A program made the position numbers and the translations under genes. From positions 528,342 through 592,341 of the forward strand of contig JACTMY010000018.1 of the NCBI GenBank assembly GCA_014584395.1: DNA of 64,000 nt, given 5' to 3'. Source of the DNA: Planctomycetota bacterium (GTDB lineage: Bacteria > Planctomycetota > Planctomycetia > Gemmatales > HRBIN36). Every line of letters begins with the position of its first letter. The first letter of the stretch is position 1. The notes below the pieces were generated by a model that worked only from the letters and a program-made list of their open reading frames with translations, made no database searches and had not been told where the DNA came from. Positions 25,667-35,343 of the stretch are shown piece after piece.

Positions 25667-26431
25667 TCAGAACCAGCCCCCGGTGACGGGAATGACTTGT
25701 GCCGTGATGTAGCTGCTTTCCTCGGCGGCGAGAAACATCACGGCATTGGCCACGTCGGCGGGTTCGCCGAGCCGACCCATGGGGATTTGCTTGATGTACT
25801 CCTCGAGCACCTCGGGCTTGATGCCGCCGAGCATGGGGGTATGGATGACGCCGGGAGCGATGGCGTTAACCGTGATTTTGCGCTTGGCCAACTCCTTGGC
25901 GAGGACCCTGCTCATGGCGATGACGCCCGCCTTGGCGGCGGAATAGTTGGCCTGCCCCGGGAAGCCGACGATGCCCGCAATGGAAGCGATGTTGATGATG
26001 CGTCCGCCGTCGCGAAGAATCTCCGCTCCGAGTTTGCAGGTATTGAACACGCCGGTCAGGTTCGTGTCGACGACGGCGCTCCAATCCTCCGCGCTCATGC
26101 GTTTGATGGTCTTGTCGCGGAGAATGCCCGCATTGCTGACCAGGACGTCCAACCCGCCCGCCTGTTCCTGAATCTTCTTCATCATCCCGGCCACGGAATC
26201 GAATTGGCGAACGTCCGCGTCCAAGGTGAGGACTTGCGCAGCCCCTTGATGCCTAAGGCGCTCGGCGGTCGCCAGGGCATCCTTTTCATTGATCCCTTCC
26301 GCATCCTTGAAGTAGTTGACGATGCAGACCGCTCCAGCCTTGGCGAACCCTTCGAGGATGACGGCCCCGATGCCGCGGGAGCTGCCGGTCACCAGAACGA
26401 CTTTATCGTGGAAGTGGTATTGAATGTTCAT
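25667..26431 (-). CDS. fabG: 3-oxoacyl-ACP reductase FabG-like SDR
   Basis: A 254-residue classical short-chain dehydrogenase. It has NAD(P)-binding VTGSSRGIGAVI, the LVSNAGI motif, the catalytic Ser in IINIASIAGIVG, the catalytic pair YSAAK and NAIAPGVIHTPM after the active site. It is complete and should be active, reducing a 3-oxoacyl or similar carbonyl. It follows the ferredoxin by 18 bases on the minus strand, so the two form an operon; that context is unusual for fatty-acid synthesis. Other SDR substrates are possible, and the symbol is by similarity. Confidence 0.85.
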   Translation of the reverse strand: MNIQYHFHDKVVLVTGSSRGIGAVILEGFAKAGAVCIVNYFKDAEGINEKDALATAERLRHQGAAQVLTLDADVRQFDSVAGMMKKIQEQAGGLDVLVSNAGILRDKTIKRMSAEDWSAVVDTNLTGVFNTCKLGAEILRDGGRIINIASIAGIVGFPGQANYSAAKAGVIAMSRVLAKELAKRKITVNAIAPGVIHTPMLGGIKPEVLEEYIKQIPMGRLGEPADVANAVMFLAAEESSYITAQVIPVTGGWF

Positions 26432-26449
26432 GCCGCTGAAACGAATGAG

Positions 26450-26827
26450 TTATTTATTGGGATAGGGTTTCTGCCAGAAGTTTTCGCCTTCCATGTCCAC
26501 CGTGGGCTTGGTGGACACGGTGCAGTCGCCGTTGACGGTGACCTGGCAGGCCAGCCGCATTTCATGCTCATGGCCGATGGTGGCGAAGGGCATCAGGGCC
26601 AACCGGATCTTCTCAAACATGCCCATGGGGCTGACGTTTTCCATGCCCTGTTTGATCAGCACCTTGCACGTGCCGCAATGGCCCAGGCCATGGCAATTGA
26701 GGTATTTGGCCAACCCCGGGTATAATGATACATTAGCCTTCAAGGCTTCGGTGCGAAGATTCGAACCGGCGGGAACCTCAACCTCTTGCTTTTCCTTCTT
26801 ATCATTAATGAAGACCACCTTCGGCAT
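26450..26827 (-). CDS. 2Fe-2S ferredoxin
   Basis: A 125-residue plant-type ferredoxin. The cluster ligands are visible as CHGLGHCGTC (Cys-x5-Cys-x2-Cys) and a later Cys in RLACQVTVNGD. It begins MPKVVFINDKKEKQEVEVPAG, the usual beta-grasp start. ATG at 26827 has AGGAG seven bases upstream, better than an upstream start at 26851. It donates or accepts single electrons; the adjacent fabG-like SDR or a nearby C1 or DUF362-type enzyme could be the partner, which is inference. Confidence 0.9.
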   Translation of the reverse strand: MPKVVFINDKKEKQEVEVPAGSNLRTEALKANVSLYPGLAKYLNCHGLGHCGTCKVLIKQGMENVSPMGMFEKIRLALMPFATIGHEHEMRLACQVTVNGDCTVSTKPTVDMEGENFWQKPYPNK

Positions 26828-26940
26828 GATGCACTCCTGGGGACCGGACACAATGCTCGATGGCTAGGGGACAGCCCCAACCGGTTTGCTGAGAAATTGT
26901 ATCAATCTCAGGGACATCGGGCATCGTTGGATTTGCGGTT

Positions 26941-27843
26941 ATGATTCGTTTTGTTCACTTCAGCGATATCCATGTGTTTCAGGCCGATGCCGCCTGGAAG
27001 CCCCGCGATTATCTGACCAAGCGGCTCACCGGCTTCTTCAATCAAAAATATCTCCCCCGGGGCAAGCAGTTCCGCGAAGCGGTGGAGGTGCTCAAGCGGC
27101 TCGTCGACGACCTTTATAGCCGCAAGCCCGACATGATCCTCTTCTCCGGCGACGCCACGACGCTGGGCGTCGAGGAGGAATTCGCCATCGCCGCCGAGGT
27201 GCTGCGCGTCGGCGCCAAGGATGCGCCGCCGGGCTTGGCCGTTCCGGGCAATCACGATTATTACACCCGCCACAGCTACGAAGCAGGATTGTTCGAAAAG
27301 TATTTTGCCCCCTGGCTGCAAGGGGATCGCGTCGACCAACACACGTATCCTTATGGCCGGCAAGCGGGGCCGTTTTACATCCTCGGCGTCAACTCCAGCC
27401 AACCCCGGCGCTGGTGGTGGGACTCCAGCGGCATGGTGGGACTGCCCCAACTCGAACGACTCAAAAGACTGCTGCAAAAGCCGGAAGCAATGGCATCGCC
27501 CAAGATTCTGCTGACGCATTACCCCATTGCTCTCTCTGATGGCAAACCTGAACGGCGGCATCGGCGTCTCAAGGATCTGGCCGCGCTCCTTGAGGTCATC
27601 CGTGAACATCGCGTCGGCCTTTGGCTGCACGGCCACCGTCACAAGCCTTACCACGTCAAACCCGAAGAGCATCAGCCCATGCATGCCCTTTGCGTCGGCA
27701 GCGGCACCCAGGAATCCTTGTGGACCTACGCGGAATACACTTTCGATGGCAAAAAACTTCACATTGAACACCGCGCCTACCAACCCCACCCCAAGCGGTT
27801 CGAGAAGGTGAATAACATCATCCTGCCGCATGAGATTCATTAA
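26941..27843 (+). CDS. Metallophosphoesterase
   Basis: A 300-residue calcineurin-type phosphoesterase. The five metal-site motifs appear in order: FSDIH (residues 7-11), FSGDATT (the GD motif), VPGNHDYY, LLTHYPI and LHGHRHKP. No signal peptide is present, so it is cytoplasmic. Such enzymes hydrolyse phosphodiesters, UDP-sugar lipids or cyclic nucleotides; an insertion around residues 105-150 rich in Trp and Tyr may shape the pocket. The ribosome site is weak. It converges with the channel gene. Confidence 0.9.
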   Translation: MIRFVHFSDIHVFQADAAWKPRDYLTKRLTGFFNQKYLPRGKQFREAVEVLKRLVDDLYSRKPDMILFSGDATTLGVEEEFAIAAEVLRVGAKDAPPGLAVPGNHDYYTRHSYEAGLFEKYFAPWLQGDRVDQHTYPYGRQAGPFYILGVNSSQPRRWWWDSSGMVGLPQLERLKRLLQKPEAMASPKILLTHYPIALSDGKPERRHRRLKDLAALLEVIREHRVGLWLHGHRHKPYHVKPEEHQPMHALCVGSGTQESLWTYAEYTFDGKKLHIEHRAYQPHPKRFEKVNNIILPHEIH

Positions 27844-27889
27844 GGAGTGGATTAACCAGCCTCACTGCCCTTGTGTGGAAAACGATCAT

Positions 27890-28693
27890 TTAACCCAGGT
27901 CGCCGCCGCAGTGGGGGCAGGAAGTCTTCGGCGCGTTTTGTTTGCGCAATTCCTCGATGAAGCTGGCGCCCAAGATGCCCGTTGGCAAGGCCACCATGCC
28001 CACGCCAAAAAGGGCCACCAGAGCGGCGAAGACTTTGCCCATGGCCGTGATGGGAAAAACGTCCCCGTAACCCACCGTCGTCAAGGTCACGATCGACCAC
28101 CACATAGCGGTGGGGATGTCGGGAAACTTGTCCGGCTGCGCATCGTTCTCGGCGAAGTACATCAACGATGACGTCAACACCACGAGAAACAGCATCAACA
28201 TCACCGTGATCAGTAATTCCTCCCGGCATCGCAGCACAACCCGGCCGAGCAGCCGGATGGCTTCGGAATAGCGCCCCAATTTGGCGATGCGGGCCATGCG
28301 AAAGAGCCGAAGGGCGCGGATGAACCTGAGATCATAGGTGGCAAAGGCCAGGAAAAAGGGCAGCACCGCCAGCAGGTCGACCAAGGCCATCGGGGTGAAC
28401 GCAAACCGCAGGCGGCCCCACAAGGGATGAGCGTAGCGCGAATCGCAAACCGCCGACCAAAGGCGCAACCCATATTCCACGGAAAAGATGGCGACGGAGA
28501 TCGTCTCGAAAACTTGAAATAAAAGATGGAAGCGATCATCGAAGCTTTGCACCGATTCCAGGATGACCGCCAGGACATTGAGCGCGATGAGCAGAAACAG
28601 CCCCAAACCGACTCGGCGCGTCCAGGGGTCGGCGGGATTCTCAACCGCCAGGATTTGCCAGACGCGCCGCCGCAGGGGTCGATCGTTGGTCAA
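27890..28693 (-). CDS. Voltage-gated potassium channel
   Basis: A 267-residue six-segment cation channel. S4 is visible as RFIRALRLFRMARIAK with Arg/Lys every third residue. The pore helix and selectivity filter read TLTTVGYGDVFP, diagnostic of K+ selectivity, with S6 after it (GKVFAALVALFGVGMVALPTG). The N-terminus is a short cytoplasmic tail, and the C-terminus ends with CPHCGGDLG, half a zinc knuckle that may help subunit assembly. It is convergent with the phosphoesterase and 13 bases upstream of the NlpC-like gene's stop. Confidence 0.93.
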   Translation of the reverse strand: MTNDRPLRRRVWQILAVENPADPWTRRVGLGLFLLIALNVLAVILESVQSFDDRFHLLFQVFETISVAIFSVEYGLRLWSAVCDSRYAHPLWGRLRFAFTPMALVDLLAVLPFFLAFATYDLRFIRALRLFRMARIAKLGRYSEAIRLLGRVVLRCREELLITVMLMLFLVVLTSSLMYFAENDAQPDKFPDIPTAMWWSIVTLTTVGYGDVFPITAMGKVFAALVALFGVGMVALPTGILGASFIEELRKQNAPKTSCPHCGGDLG

Positions 28694-28706
28694 GGCTGCC
28701 CCTCGC

Positions 28707-29609
28707 TCACAATCCTAAGCCGAAGATGAAGACCTCGTTTTTAGCATATTTGCCTGCTTTGAACTTGTCAGGCCGCAGCACCGTGAAAGTGGGATGCTTA
28801 TCGCCCTTCTTTTTGGCGACGCTCTCCATCCAATAAATGGAATCGCGCAGGCCAATTTTGCCCGCGGATTCAATGACGCGGATGCCCTTGCTCAGTTGCT
28901 CGATCGCGCTGTTCATGGCACTGGCCGCGACCTGCACGAAGGGTCCGATCAAGCCTTGCGTGATCGTGCCCATGAGCGTGCCGCTCTGCGTGGAATCGGC
29001 GGGAACCGGATCCGCGTGCCCCGGCGAAAGCGTCTGCATGCCTTGGCCCAGGGCCGTTTCGATGATGGCGATATGGCCGAAGCCGCCTTCCGATTTGTGC
29101 TTCCAAATGATCACGTCATGGTGTTGGACCTCGGCAATGGTTTTCCTCGCGGTGGCTTTATTGCCAAAGGCGGGAATGTCGGTGCTGGGTCCGAGCGCCA
29201 GACCGCGGCGGCGGGTGTAATTGCCGACAAAGCCATTGCAGTCGAGGCCCAGATTGGCATCCGCGAATTGCTGCAGATCGCCTGGCTTTTCCAGGCCGTA
29301 GCGCTGCACGAGCCGCAGCGTCAGTTGCAAGTCCGCGACGCTGCCCTTGCCCATGAAACAAACAGCGATATCCGCCTTCTTGCTGGAGGTCGCGACGTCG
29401 ACCGCGCCGACCGTCAGCGATCCCTTGCTTTTCTTGGCTTCCTCCTTGATCTTGCCGATCAATTTATCCTTGGCCTTTAAGGCGTTGGCGTTGTTCACGC
29501 CGTTGAGTTGATACTGGTGCACGTCGACCGCGACCACGCTGTTGTCGTCCAGCGTGACAGGCAAATGACGGTATTCGTCATAGAGACCCAGCGGCGTGAG
29601 ATTGGCCAT
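28707..29609 (-). CDS. NlpC/P60 or CHAP-like cysteine peptidase domain protein
   Basis: A 300-residue protein. The segment LGLDCNGFVGNYTRRRG (Cys124) resembles the DCSGFV nucleophile motif of NlpC/P60 enzymes, and HHDVIIWKHKSEGGFGHIAIIE supplies the following His (about 178). These enzymes cleave peptidoglycan peptides or related amides. No signal peptide is evident, so the protein is either cytoplasmic or exported by another route. A C-terminal region (RDSIYWMESVAKK and FTVLRP) is unassigned. ATG at 29609 has AAGGA eight bases ahead. The reading frame upstream to 30032 is open but has no start signal. Confidence 0.7.
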   Translation of the reverse strand: MANLTPLGLYDEYRHLPVTLDDNSVVAVDVHQYQLNGVNNANALKAKDKLIGKIKEEAKKSKGSLTVGAVDVATSSKKADIAVCFMGKGSVADLQLTLRLVQRYGLEKPGDLQQFADANLGLDCNGFVGNYTRRRGLALGPSTDIPAFGNKATARKTIAEVQHHDVIIWKHKSEGGFGHIAIIETALGQGMQTLSPGHADPVPADSTQSGTLMGTITQGLIGPFVQVAASAMNSAIEQLSKGIRVIESAGKIGLRDSIYWMESVAKKKGDKHPTFTVLRPDKFKAGKYAKNEVFIFGLGL

Positions 29610-29900
29610 AGAGGTGATCCTTAAGAAGAAATGCAGAGCGATGGCAAAGGCCCCAGGGCCTTCAGCATACTGACAAGCCCATCCGATCACAACCCGTTTG
29701 ATCACGAACCAACCCAAGGATATGATGCAACCATGCGCCTGGCCTGTGGATCGACGACGACGGCTGGCGCACGACTTTTTTGCCCCATACCGAGTCGTCA
29801 AAACGATTCGGCCTGACTTAATGTCCTTCTGCGACTTTCTGACCTGGTGAGTTGCAGCAACCCGGCAACGTTTCTCAAGCTGTCGAGAGCCAATCGCACC

Positions 29901-31832
29901 ATGGCTGAACCCAGCGTCTTTTCGGCTTTGCTCGACTCTCTCATTGAAATGGAGCTTCTCACGCCGCTCCAAACGCAAGCCGTTCTGGCCAAGTCGCACG
30001 CTTCCTCCGAACAAATGCTCAGCGATTTGCATGAGCGAGGCTGGTTAACCGAATATCAAAAGCAGCGCGTGTTGGCCGGGGAGGCGTCGTCCCTGGTCAT
30101 CGGCCCTTACCGTCTACTCGAACCGATTGGCGAAGGAGGCATGGGGCAAGTCTTCAAGGCGCGGCACCCCTTCATGAATCGAATCGTCGCCATCAAGTTC
30201 ATTCGCCCCGAACGGCTCAAACATCCGGAGGCCATCGAGCGCTTCCAACAGGAAATCCAAGCGGCCGCGCAACTGGCTCATCCGAACATCGTCCGGGCCT
30301 ATGATGCTGCCAAGTTCGGCAACATGCACTACTTGGCGATGGAGTACATCAATGGCGTTGACCTGGACCGGGTAAGCAAACAACGAGGCTTGCTGCCGAT
30401 CAGCGAAGCATGCGACTACATTCGCCAAGCGGCCCTGGGCTTGCAGCATGCCCATGAAGCGGGCCTGGTGCACCGGGATTTAAAACCAGCCAACTTGCTC
30501 CTTGCCCGGGACGGAACGGTCAAAATCCTTGACTTTGGGCTGGCTCGATTGGCTTCCACGGCATTGGACAGCGAAGCTCTCAATGAACTGCCACGGAGCC
30601 TTCAAGACAGCTCCCTTACCCATACCGGTGTGATGATGGGCACGCCCGATTATGTAGCTCCTGAGCAAATCCTGGACTCCCGTCACGTGGACATTCGGGC
30701 CGACCTCTATAGCTTGGGATGCACTCTTTATCAATTTCTGATCGGCAAGCCTCCCTTTGCCTCGCATCGCTCGGTGGGAGCAAAACTTGAAGCCCACTTA
30801 CAATATCCACCCGAAGAGCGGTTAGCCGTCATCAGGCCAGATGCTCCGCCTGGTTTGTCCGTCGTGCTTCAGGCCCTGCTCGTTAAAGCAGTCGAACAGC
30901 GCATCGGCACACCTGCCCTGCTGGCCCAGGCGTTGGCACCCTATTGCCCGGGTCAGCGTGCCGCGTGGCTGCCACCTCAATTAAACGTCCAAGCTCCGCC
31001 GCAGCCATCCCCCTCGCCCTCGCCTCCGCCTGCCAGCACCGTGGATGGATTACCTCGAGAGGGCGATACGCCCATCCCTGGCCCAACACAACCCTTGCCA
31101 ACAACTCCAGCCGCGCCGCTGCCGCCCACGCCGATGGAACCGATGCCGCAGCCAAGCGTGGCAGAGAAACTCAATTGGCTGGATAGGGTTCATCAATCCG
31201 AAGAGGAGCAGCGAAAACAACAGGAATTGTCGATTCTGGTCAGCCTCATGCATCAACATCTTGAGACGGCCGCCTGGTTTCCGGCCTATGACACCGCCGA
31301 GGCCGTGTTGAAGCTCGATCCGTTGCACGATGAAGCGGTCAAGGTGGTCCAGCACCTCAAAGTGAAACTGAGACGACCACTGATTCTGCGCGTCATCGCT
31401 CGGCAAGCCTATCAGTTTTTCATGGGGATCGGTGTGGGCGGTTTTATTCTGCTGCCCGGGATTGGCCTGGCCTGGCTGGCGCAGTGGTTTCAGGATGATT
31501 GGCAGGGCTGGGGGGCAACCCTCGCGTCCTATAGCTTCCGCGTGTTGACTGGAGCTTGGATTGGCGGGCTTAGTACCGTCGGGTTGGCCGGCGCCATTGG
31601 CCTGCTCATTTCCGAGCACCGCTCGAAACTGGAAAAACAAATCACCGAAGCCGTGGCGGTGGCTGGGTTTGTCATAGGTATTGGCATCTGGTGCATGCTG
31701 CCCAATCCACTCTCGGGTATTGCCTTGAGCATCGCCTATGCTCTGCTGATCTTGGCTCATGCGCTTGCCCCCGGGGGCAGTCCTTATGTGGAACAGGTCA
31801 GTGAAAAACTCCCTGAAGGCAGCCCAAAATAA
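29901..31832 (+). CDS. Membrane-anchored serine/threonine protein kinase
   Basis: About 643 residues. The N-terminal 60 residues (LLTPLQTQAVLAKSH ... GWLTEYQKQRVLAGE) are a planctomycete kinase leader with LTxxQ motifs. The kinase domain follows: PIGEGGMGQVF, VAIK (Lys99), HRDLKPAN (191-198), ILDFGLA and PDYVAPEQ. A proline-rich linker covers about residues 370-440, then a short helical segment and several C-terminal membrane helices between about 505 and 635. The membrane part is C-terminal to the kinase and may be a sensor. ATG at 29901 is chosen because the domain leader starts there; the ribosome site is poor. Confidence 0.93.
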   Translation: MAEPSVFSALLDSLIEMELLTPLQTQAVLAKSHASSEQMLSDLHERGWLTEYQKQRVLAGEASSLVIGPYRLLEPIGEGGMGQVFKARHPFMNRIVAIKFIRPERLKHPEAIERFQQEIQAAAQLAHPNIVRAYDAAKFGNMHYLAMEYINGVDLDRVSKQRGLLPISEACDYIRQAALGLQHAHEAGLVHRDLKPANLLLARDGTVKILDFGLARLASTALDSEALNELPRSLQDSSLTHTGVMMGTPDYVAPEQILDSRHVDIRADLYSLGCTLYQFLIGKPPFASHRSVGAKLEAHLQYPPEERLAVIRPDAPPGLSVVLQALLVKAVEQRIGTPALLAQALAPYCPGQRAAWLPPQLNVQAPPQPSPSPSPPPASTVDGLPREGDTPIPGPTQPLPTTPAAPLPPTPMEPMPQPSVAEKLNWLDRVHQSEEEQRKQQELSILVSLMHQHLETAAWFPAYDTAEAVLKLDPLHDEAVKVVQHLKVKLRRPLILRVIARQAYQFFMGIGVGGFILLPGIGLAWLAQWFQDDWQGWGATLASYSFRVLTGAWIGGLSTVGLAGAIGLLISEHRSKLEKQITEAVAVAGFVIGIGIWCMLPNPLSGIALSIAYALLILAHALAPGGSPYVEQVSEKLPEGSPK

Positions 31833-31975
31833 TCGCATCCTTCAATGCCTATTCCCTGAAGCGGCCTGCGTAGATTCCTCTGTAGACTTTTGTGATGCGA
31901 TTCGATCATTAGCTTGTGTAAAATGCCATTCAGGCCAATGGAAGTTGAGATGCCTCGAGTCCGAGGAGCGGCCTA

Positions 31976-33001
31976 ATGGGTCTTTGCCTCGTCACGCTCC
32001 TGATGTTCCAGGAACCACTCAGCGAGAAAGCGGAGTTGCTTCAACTGCTGAGTCGGTTGCAGGCAGCCCTCGATCCCATCGCCTGTGACATAACCGATTC
32101 CAATCCTACCGCTGGCAGTAATTGTCATTCTCGATTCATCAAGCAAGGCCGATCGCTGCGTATCGAAGAACTCAAAATGGACTGCCATTTCATTTACCTC
32201 TCCACGGATAAGTGCCGGGCCTGGTATAGAGCAAGGGGAGGAAAAGAGGAAATTGGCGGTATCGATCCGCCCGAGGATGAGGTGCGTGCACCCACAACCT
32301 TGGATTTACGAGAGATTCTGGGATTGGTCAAAAAGTATAGAGGAGACTACCTTGAAGTCGCGGAACTGATTCAGTCACCCGACGTCACCATTGCGAGAGT
32401 GAATCATGAAGGGAAGCCGTTCCTGGTGCTGCGTCTTGAAGAACATCATGGAGGGGCGATCAAAACGGAATACTGGTATGACGTGAGCCGACAGGGAGTT
32501 TTGAGCAAAAAGGTTTGGAATCTAAAATCAGACTCGGACAAAGTAATTTACTATTCCGAGACCCAAGTAGAGATGTACTTCGATGCAGGGTCCGGACTAT
32601 CTCTACCTACGTTGCTGACTGCACACGATTATTACATACCGAATGGTTCCACGAATAAGCACGGCCTAAGAGTTTCCAATACGGCGATCACATACCATCT
32701 CGTTCAGCAGCCCATTCCAAGTAGCGTCTTTCAATTGCGGTTCCCACCCGGCACTAAGGTCAATGACCAGATCAATCGTAGGTCGTGGAAAGTGAAACCC
32801 AAACTGACCTTCGTGCCCGACCCGGCGGCCATCGCCTCACCGAAAACGAGCGCGACTCAACCCGCCAATGACATCGTCGATCCCCGAATCCTGCTGGGCT
32901 TGCCGCCGAACGATTCAATTCAGGATGCCCTTTGGGTGATCCTGCTTGGTGCATTGGCGTTGTTGCTGCTCTTTGGCTATGATTGGTGGCAAAGACGATG
33001 A
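31976..33001 (+). CDS. Exported LolA-like protein with C-terminal membrane anchor
   Basis: A 341-residue protein of no named family. The first 15 residues are hydrophobic and may be a weak signal. The middle is rich in alternating strands (HFIYLSTDKCRAWY, YWYDVSRQGVLSKKVW and VIYYSETQVEMYF), suggesting an open beta-sheet like LolA/outer-membrane lipoprotein-sorting proteins. It then has SSVFQLRFPPGTKVNDQ, a proline-rich spacer and a final membrane segment ALWVILLGALALLLLFGYDWW with a basic end. The same design appears in the interrupted gene at 14339-15508. Function is unknown. Confidence 0.6.
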   Translation: MGLCLVTLLMFQEPLSEKAELLQLLSRLQAALDPIACDITDSNPTAGSNCHSRFIKQGRSLRIEELKMDCHFIYLSTDKCRAWYRARGGKEEIGGIDPPEDEVRAPTTLDLREILGLVKKYRGDYLEVAELIQSPDVTIARVNHEGKPFLVLRLEEHHGGAIKTEYWYDVSRQGVLSKKVWNLKSDSDKVIYYSETQVEMYFDAGSGLSLPTLLTAHDYYIPNGSTNKHGLRVSNTAITYHLVQQPIPSSVFQLRFPPGTKVNDQINRRSWKVKPKLTFVPDPAAIASPKTSATQPANDIVDPRILLGLPPNDSIQDALWVILLGALALLLLFGYDWWQRR

Positions 33002-33033
33002 TGGTGCGGACTCGACCACGCATGCCCCCGCTA

Positions 33034-33723
33034 TTATTCCGCCTCTGCTAACTTGTGCTCATCGACGAGCCGGGCCAGCCGCAGGAGGAGAACCTCTTTG
33101 CTCTTGATCTGATTTTTTTCCACTTCCCCTGCTAATTGATTCAAGACGGTTGCAAGCTTGTCGAGTTGGCTGGCCTCCCGCTTGAGTTGATCGGGTTGCC
33201 GGGTCAGCCTTTGGAGCTGTTTGACGAGTATAGCCGGGAGCGTGACTTTCCAGGCTTCGCCCTCGGGGAGGATGTGCAACACTTCCTCGTCGGCCGGGGT
33301 GCCTCGTGGTCCAAAGCGAATCCTGGCCACGTGGCGATTGCCTTCCTGACCGATCTCAACCAGGTCCAACTGCATGCCGCTGAAGGGATGGAGCACGGCA
33401 TGGAAGGGATTCGCAATGGTCAAGTTGGGCTTATCTTTGAGGGCCTGGTCCAGCTTGAGCAAGGCCGCCCTGGCCTTGCCGAAGGGTTCGGCCAGCGCGG
33501 CCAGCGCGGCATCATGGGGTCGAACCGCGAGCCGGGACAGGAGCGCCAGGTCGTCGTTGTCCAGGGCTTTGCGGAGTTGCTCCACGGCCGCTTTGGGGTT
33601 GGCTGGGGCGGCATCGGGTTTGACTTCGGGAGTCTGACCGGTCAACGGCGCGGCGTGCAGCCAGAGGATCGCCCAGCAACACAGCCAGCGAAAAGTAGTC
33701 AGATTAAGCATCGCTTGTCTCAT
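33034..33723 (-). CDS. Secreted alpha-helical protein, unknown function
   Basis: About 229 residues with a signal peptide (LTTFRWLCCWAILWLHAAPLTGQ). The mature part is Ala/Leu/Lys-rich and probably helical (AVEQLRKALDNDDLALLSRLAV and QLDKLATVLNQLAGEVEKNQ). A central strand region with GNRHVARIRFGPRGTPADEEVLHILPEGEAWKV resembles the DUF4878/SnoaL-like sort of small secreted domain. ATG at 33723 overlaps the stop of the transglutaminase gene (ATGA), so the two are cotranslated and probably function together in the periplasm. Confidence 0.65.
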   Translation of the reverse strand: MRQAMLNLTTFRWLCCWAILWLHAAPLTGQTPEVKPDAAPANPKAAVEQLRKALDNDDLALLSRLAVRPHDAALAALAEPFGKARAALLKLDQALKDKPNLTIANPFHAVLHPFSGMQLDLVEIGQEGNRHVARIRFGPRGTPADEEVLHILPEGEAWKVTLPAILVKQLQRLTRQPDQLKREASQLDKLATVLNQLAGEVEKNQIKSKEVLLLRLARLVDEHKLAEAE

Positions 33724-35240
33724 TTGCTTTCCGTCCATTCGATCTTCATTTTGCCGGCGAAGGCGCGGCGCACGGCCGTCAATTCTTCGGGATTGATGAC
33801 GCCCTTGAGGCTGAAATGGCCGACTTTGAGATAGGCGGCTCCCAACATCTGAATCACGCCAGCACCATCAAAGACTTCCCAGCGTCCATCGACGTAGGCT
33901 TCCGTCCAAAGGTGGCCGCCAAACCCTGGATTCTCTTGGTCATACACCAGGCCGAAGCACACCCTCGTGGGAATGCCGACGGCTCGGCCCATGGCGGCAA
34001 CAAGCACGCCCATTTCCGTGCAATCCCCCTCCAAGGTTCGGGCTACCTCGTCCGCCGTTGCGAAGGGAACCTCGTAGCCCCCCTTGACGTTGCGGCGGAC
34101 CCACTGACGAATGAGCCGCATTTGGAAGCGCGGCTCCTTTTCATCGCCGACGGCTTTCTTGGCCAGGGCGATCACCATCGGATCATCGCTGCGGATATAA
34201 AAATTGCTTTCGGTGTATTCCGCGTCGGGAACGGGCTCGGGAGGCGCTGGTTCATCCTTGCTCAGCGGCGCTTTATGCCGCAGGCGCATCTGCACGGTGT
34301 GCCCCTCGGCCTTGATCACTTCTTGCCGGTCCTCGGCGACAAAGAGGGTGGCCACTTCGTCATCGGAGTCGTGCTGCACCTTGATGATCAGTTCCTTGGG
34401 CCCGCCGCGGCGAAACGGCTGGATCGGCTTGTTGATCAAGATCGGCGCTTCAACATCCTTGACTTCCGGCTTGAACTCCTTCAAGGCTTGTGCCTTGGTG
34501 ACTTTTTCCTGAAAAACCAGGCCAAAGCCGGAGGATTCTTCCTCCGTTCGCAAGACTTCCCTGGTTTGCGGATCGATGAACAACTCGGAGGGATCGAAGT
34601 AGATTTCCTTGGGGTAGGATTGCCTCAAGGCGATCACGTCCCGGGATTCGCCGCCATATTGGATCTGCCGCGGCCCCAGCACGGTATACGTTGTGGGGAT
34701 AACGCGGTTCATTGTGGATTGGAAATAGCGAAACGTGATGGTCTGTCCCGGCGTCAGTTCGCGGTCCTTGAGCAAACGATCATGGGCTGCTAGTCCCAGG
34801 GCCTGTTCGTCCCATGGCACCTCCTGCTTGAAGATCGTCTGTTTTTCCTCCTGATCGAGCACCTCCAGGAGCAGCATGTCGCCGCGCGGCTTGCCGCGGA
34901 CGATCAAGAATTGACTTTTGCCCAGGGCCGCTTTGTAGCCCAGTTCGACGATTTTGCCCTCGGCCGTTTCGACGCAATATTCTCGATCCTCCGAGGTATA
35001 GGGATCGCCGCTGCGCAAATAACGCACCAGGCTGCGCAGCTCGGTGCGGTAAAGAGAACGGCCATCGACTTCAATGAGAAAGGTTGCTTGATGGGTGAAC
35101 CCCATCTTGCCCTGTTCGGTTCGGCGTTCATGCCAGCTCTCCGAAACCAGCTTGCGCGGGACCGGCGTCTCGGCCTGCAGGCAGACCCAAGCACTGACCA
35201 GTACGATCCAACCCAACAGGCTCAGAACGCAGCGGCGCAT
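33720..35240 (-). CDS. Exported transglutaminase-like domain protein
   Basis: About 506 residues with a signal peptide (MRRCVLSLLGWIVLVSAWVCLQA). The C-terminal 150 residues are a transglutaminase-like cysteine peptidase domain: the nucleophile in LEGDCTEMGVLVAAMGRAVG, the His in GGHLWTEAYVDGRW and the Asp in VFDGAG. The N-terminal 320 residues are beta-rich and unassigned. Such proteins act as peptidases or cross-linking enzymes in the envelope. ATG at 35240 has GAGG seven bases before it. It forms an overlapping pair with the secreted helical protein. Confidence 0.85.
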   Translation of the reverse strand: MRRCVLSLLGWIVLVSAWVCLQAETPVPRKLVSESWHERRTEQGKMGFTHQATFLIEVDGRSLYRTELRSLVRYLRSGDPYTSEDREYCVETAEGKIVELGYKAALGKSQFLIVRGKPRGDMLLLEVLDQEEKQTIFKQEVPWDEQALGLAAHDRLLKDRELTPGQTITFRYFQSTMNRVIPTTYTVLGPRQIQYGGESRDVIALRQSYPKEIYFDPSELFIDPQTREVLRTEEESSGFGLVFQEKVTKAQALKEFKPEVKDVEAPILINKPIQPFRRGGPKELIIKVQHDSDDEVATLFVAEDRQEVIKAEGHTVQMRLRHKAPLSKDEPAPPEPVPDAEYTESNFYIRSDDPMVIALAKKAVGDEKEPRFQMRLIRQWVRRNVKGGYEVPFATADEVARTLEGDCTEMGVLVAAMGRAVGIPTRVCFGLVYDQENPGFGGHLWTEAYVDGRWEVFDGAGVIQMLGAAYLKVGHFSLKGVINPEELTAVRRAFAGKMKIEWTESK

Positions 35241-35343
35241 GGTAAACCCTCGTGGGTCACGACCAGAGGAGGCGATGGAATGAATTGTAGACATTTCTGG
35301 GCGCTGAATCGAGCCGAGTCTGCCGCAATCATTGGGGCGCACG

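Noticed and set aside
29610..30032. Upstream extension of the NlpC-like protein
   Set aside because: The frame is open but has no ribosome site and no domain resemblance. ATG 29609 has AAGGA in front.
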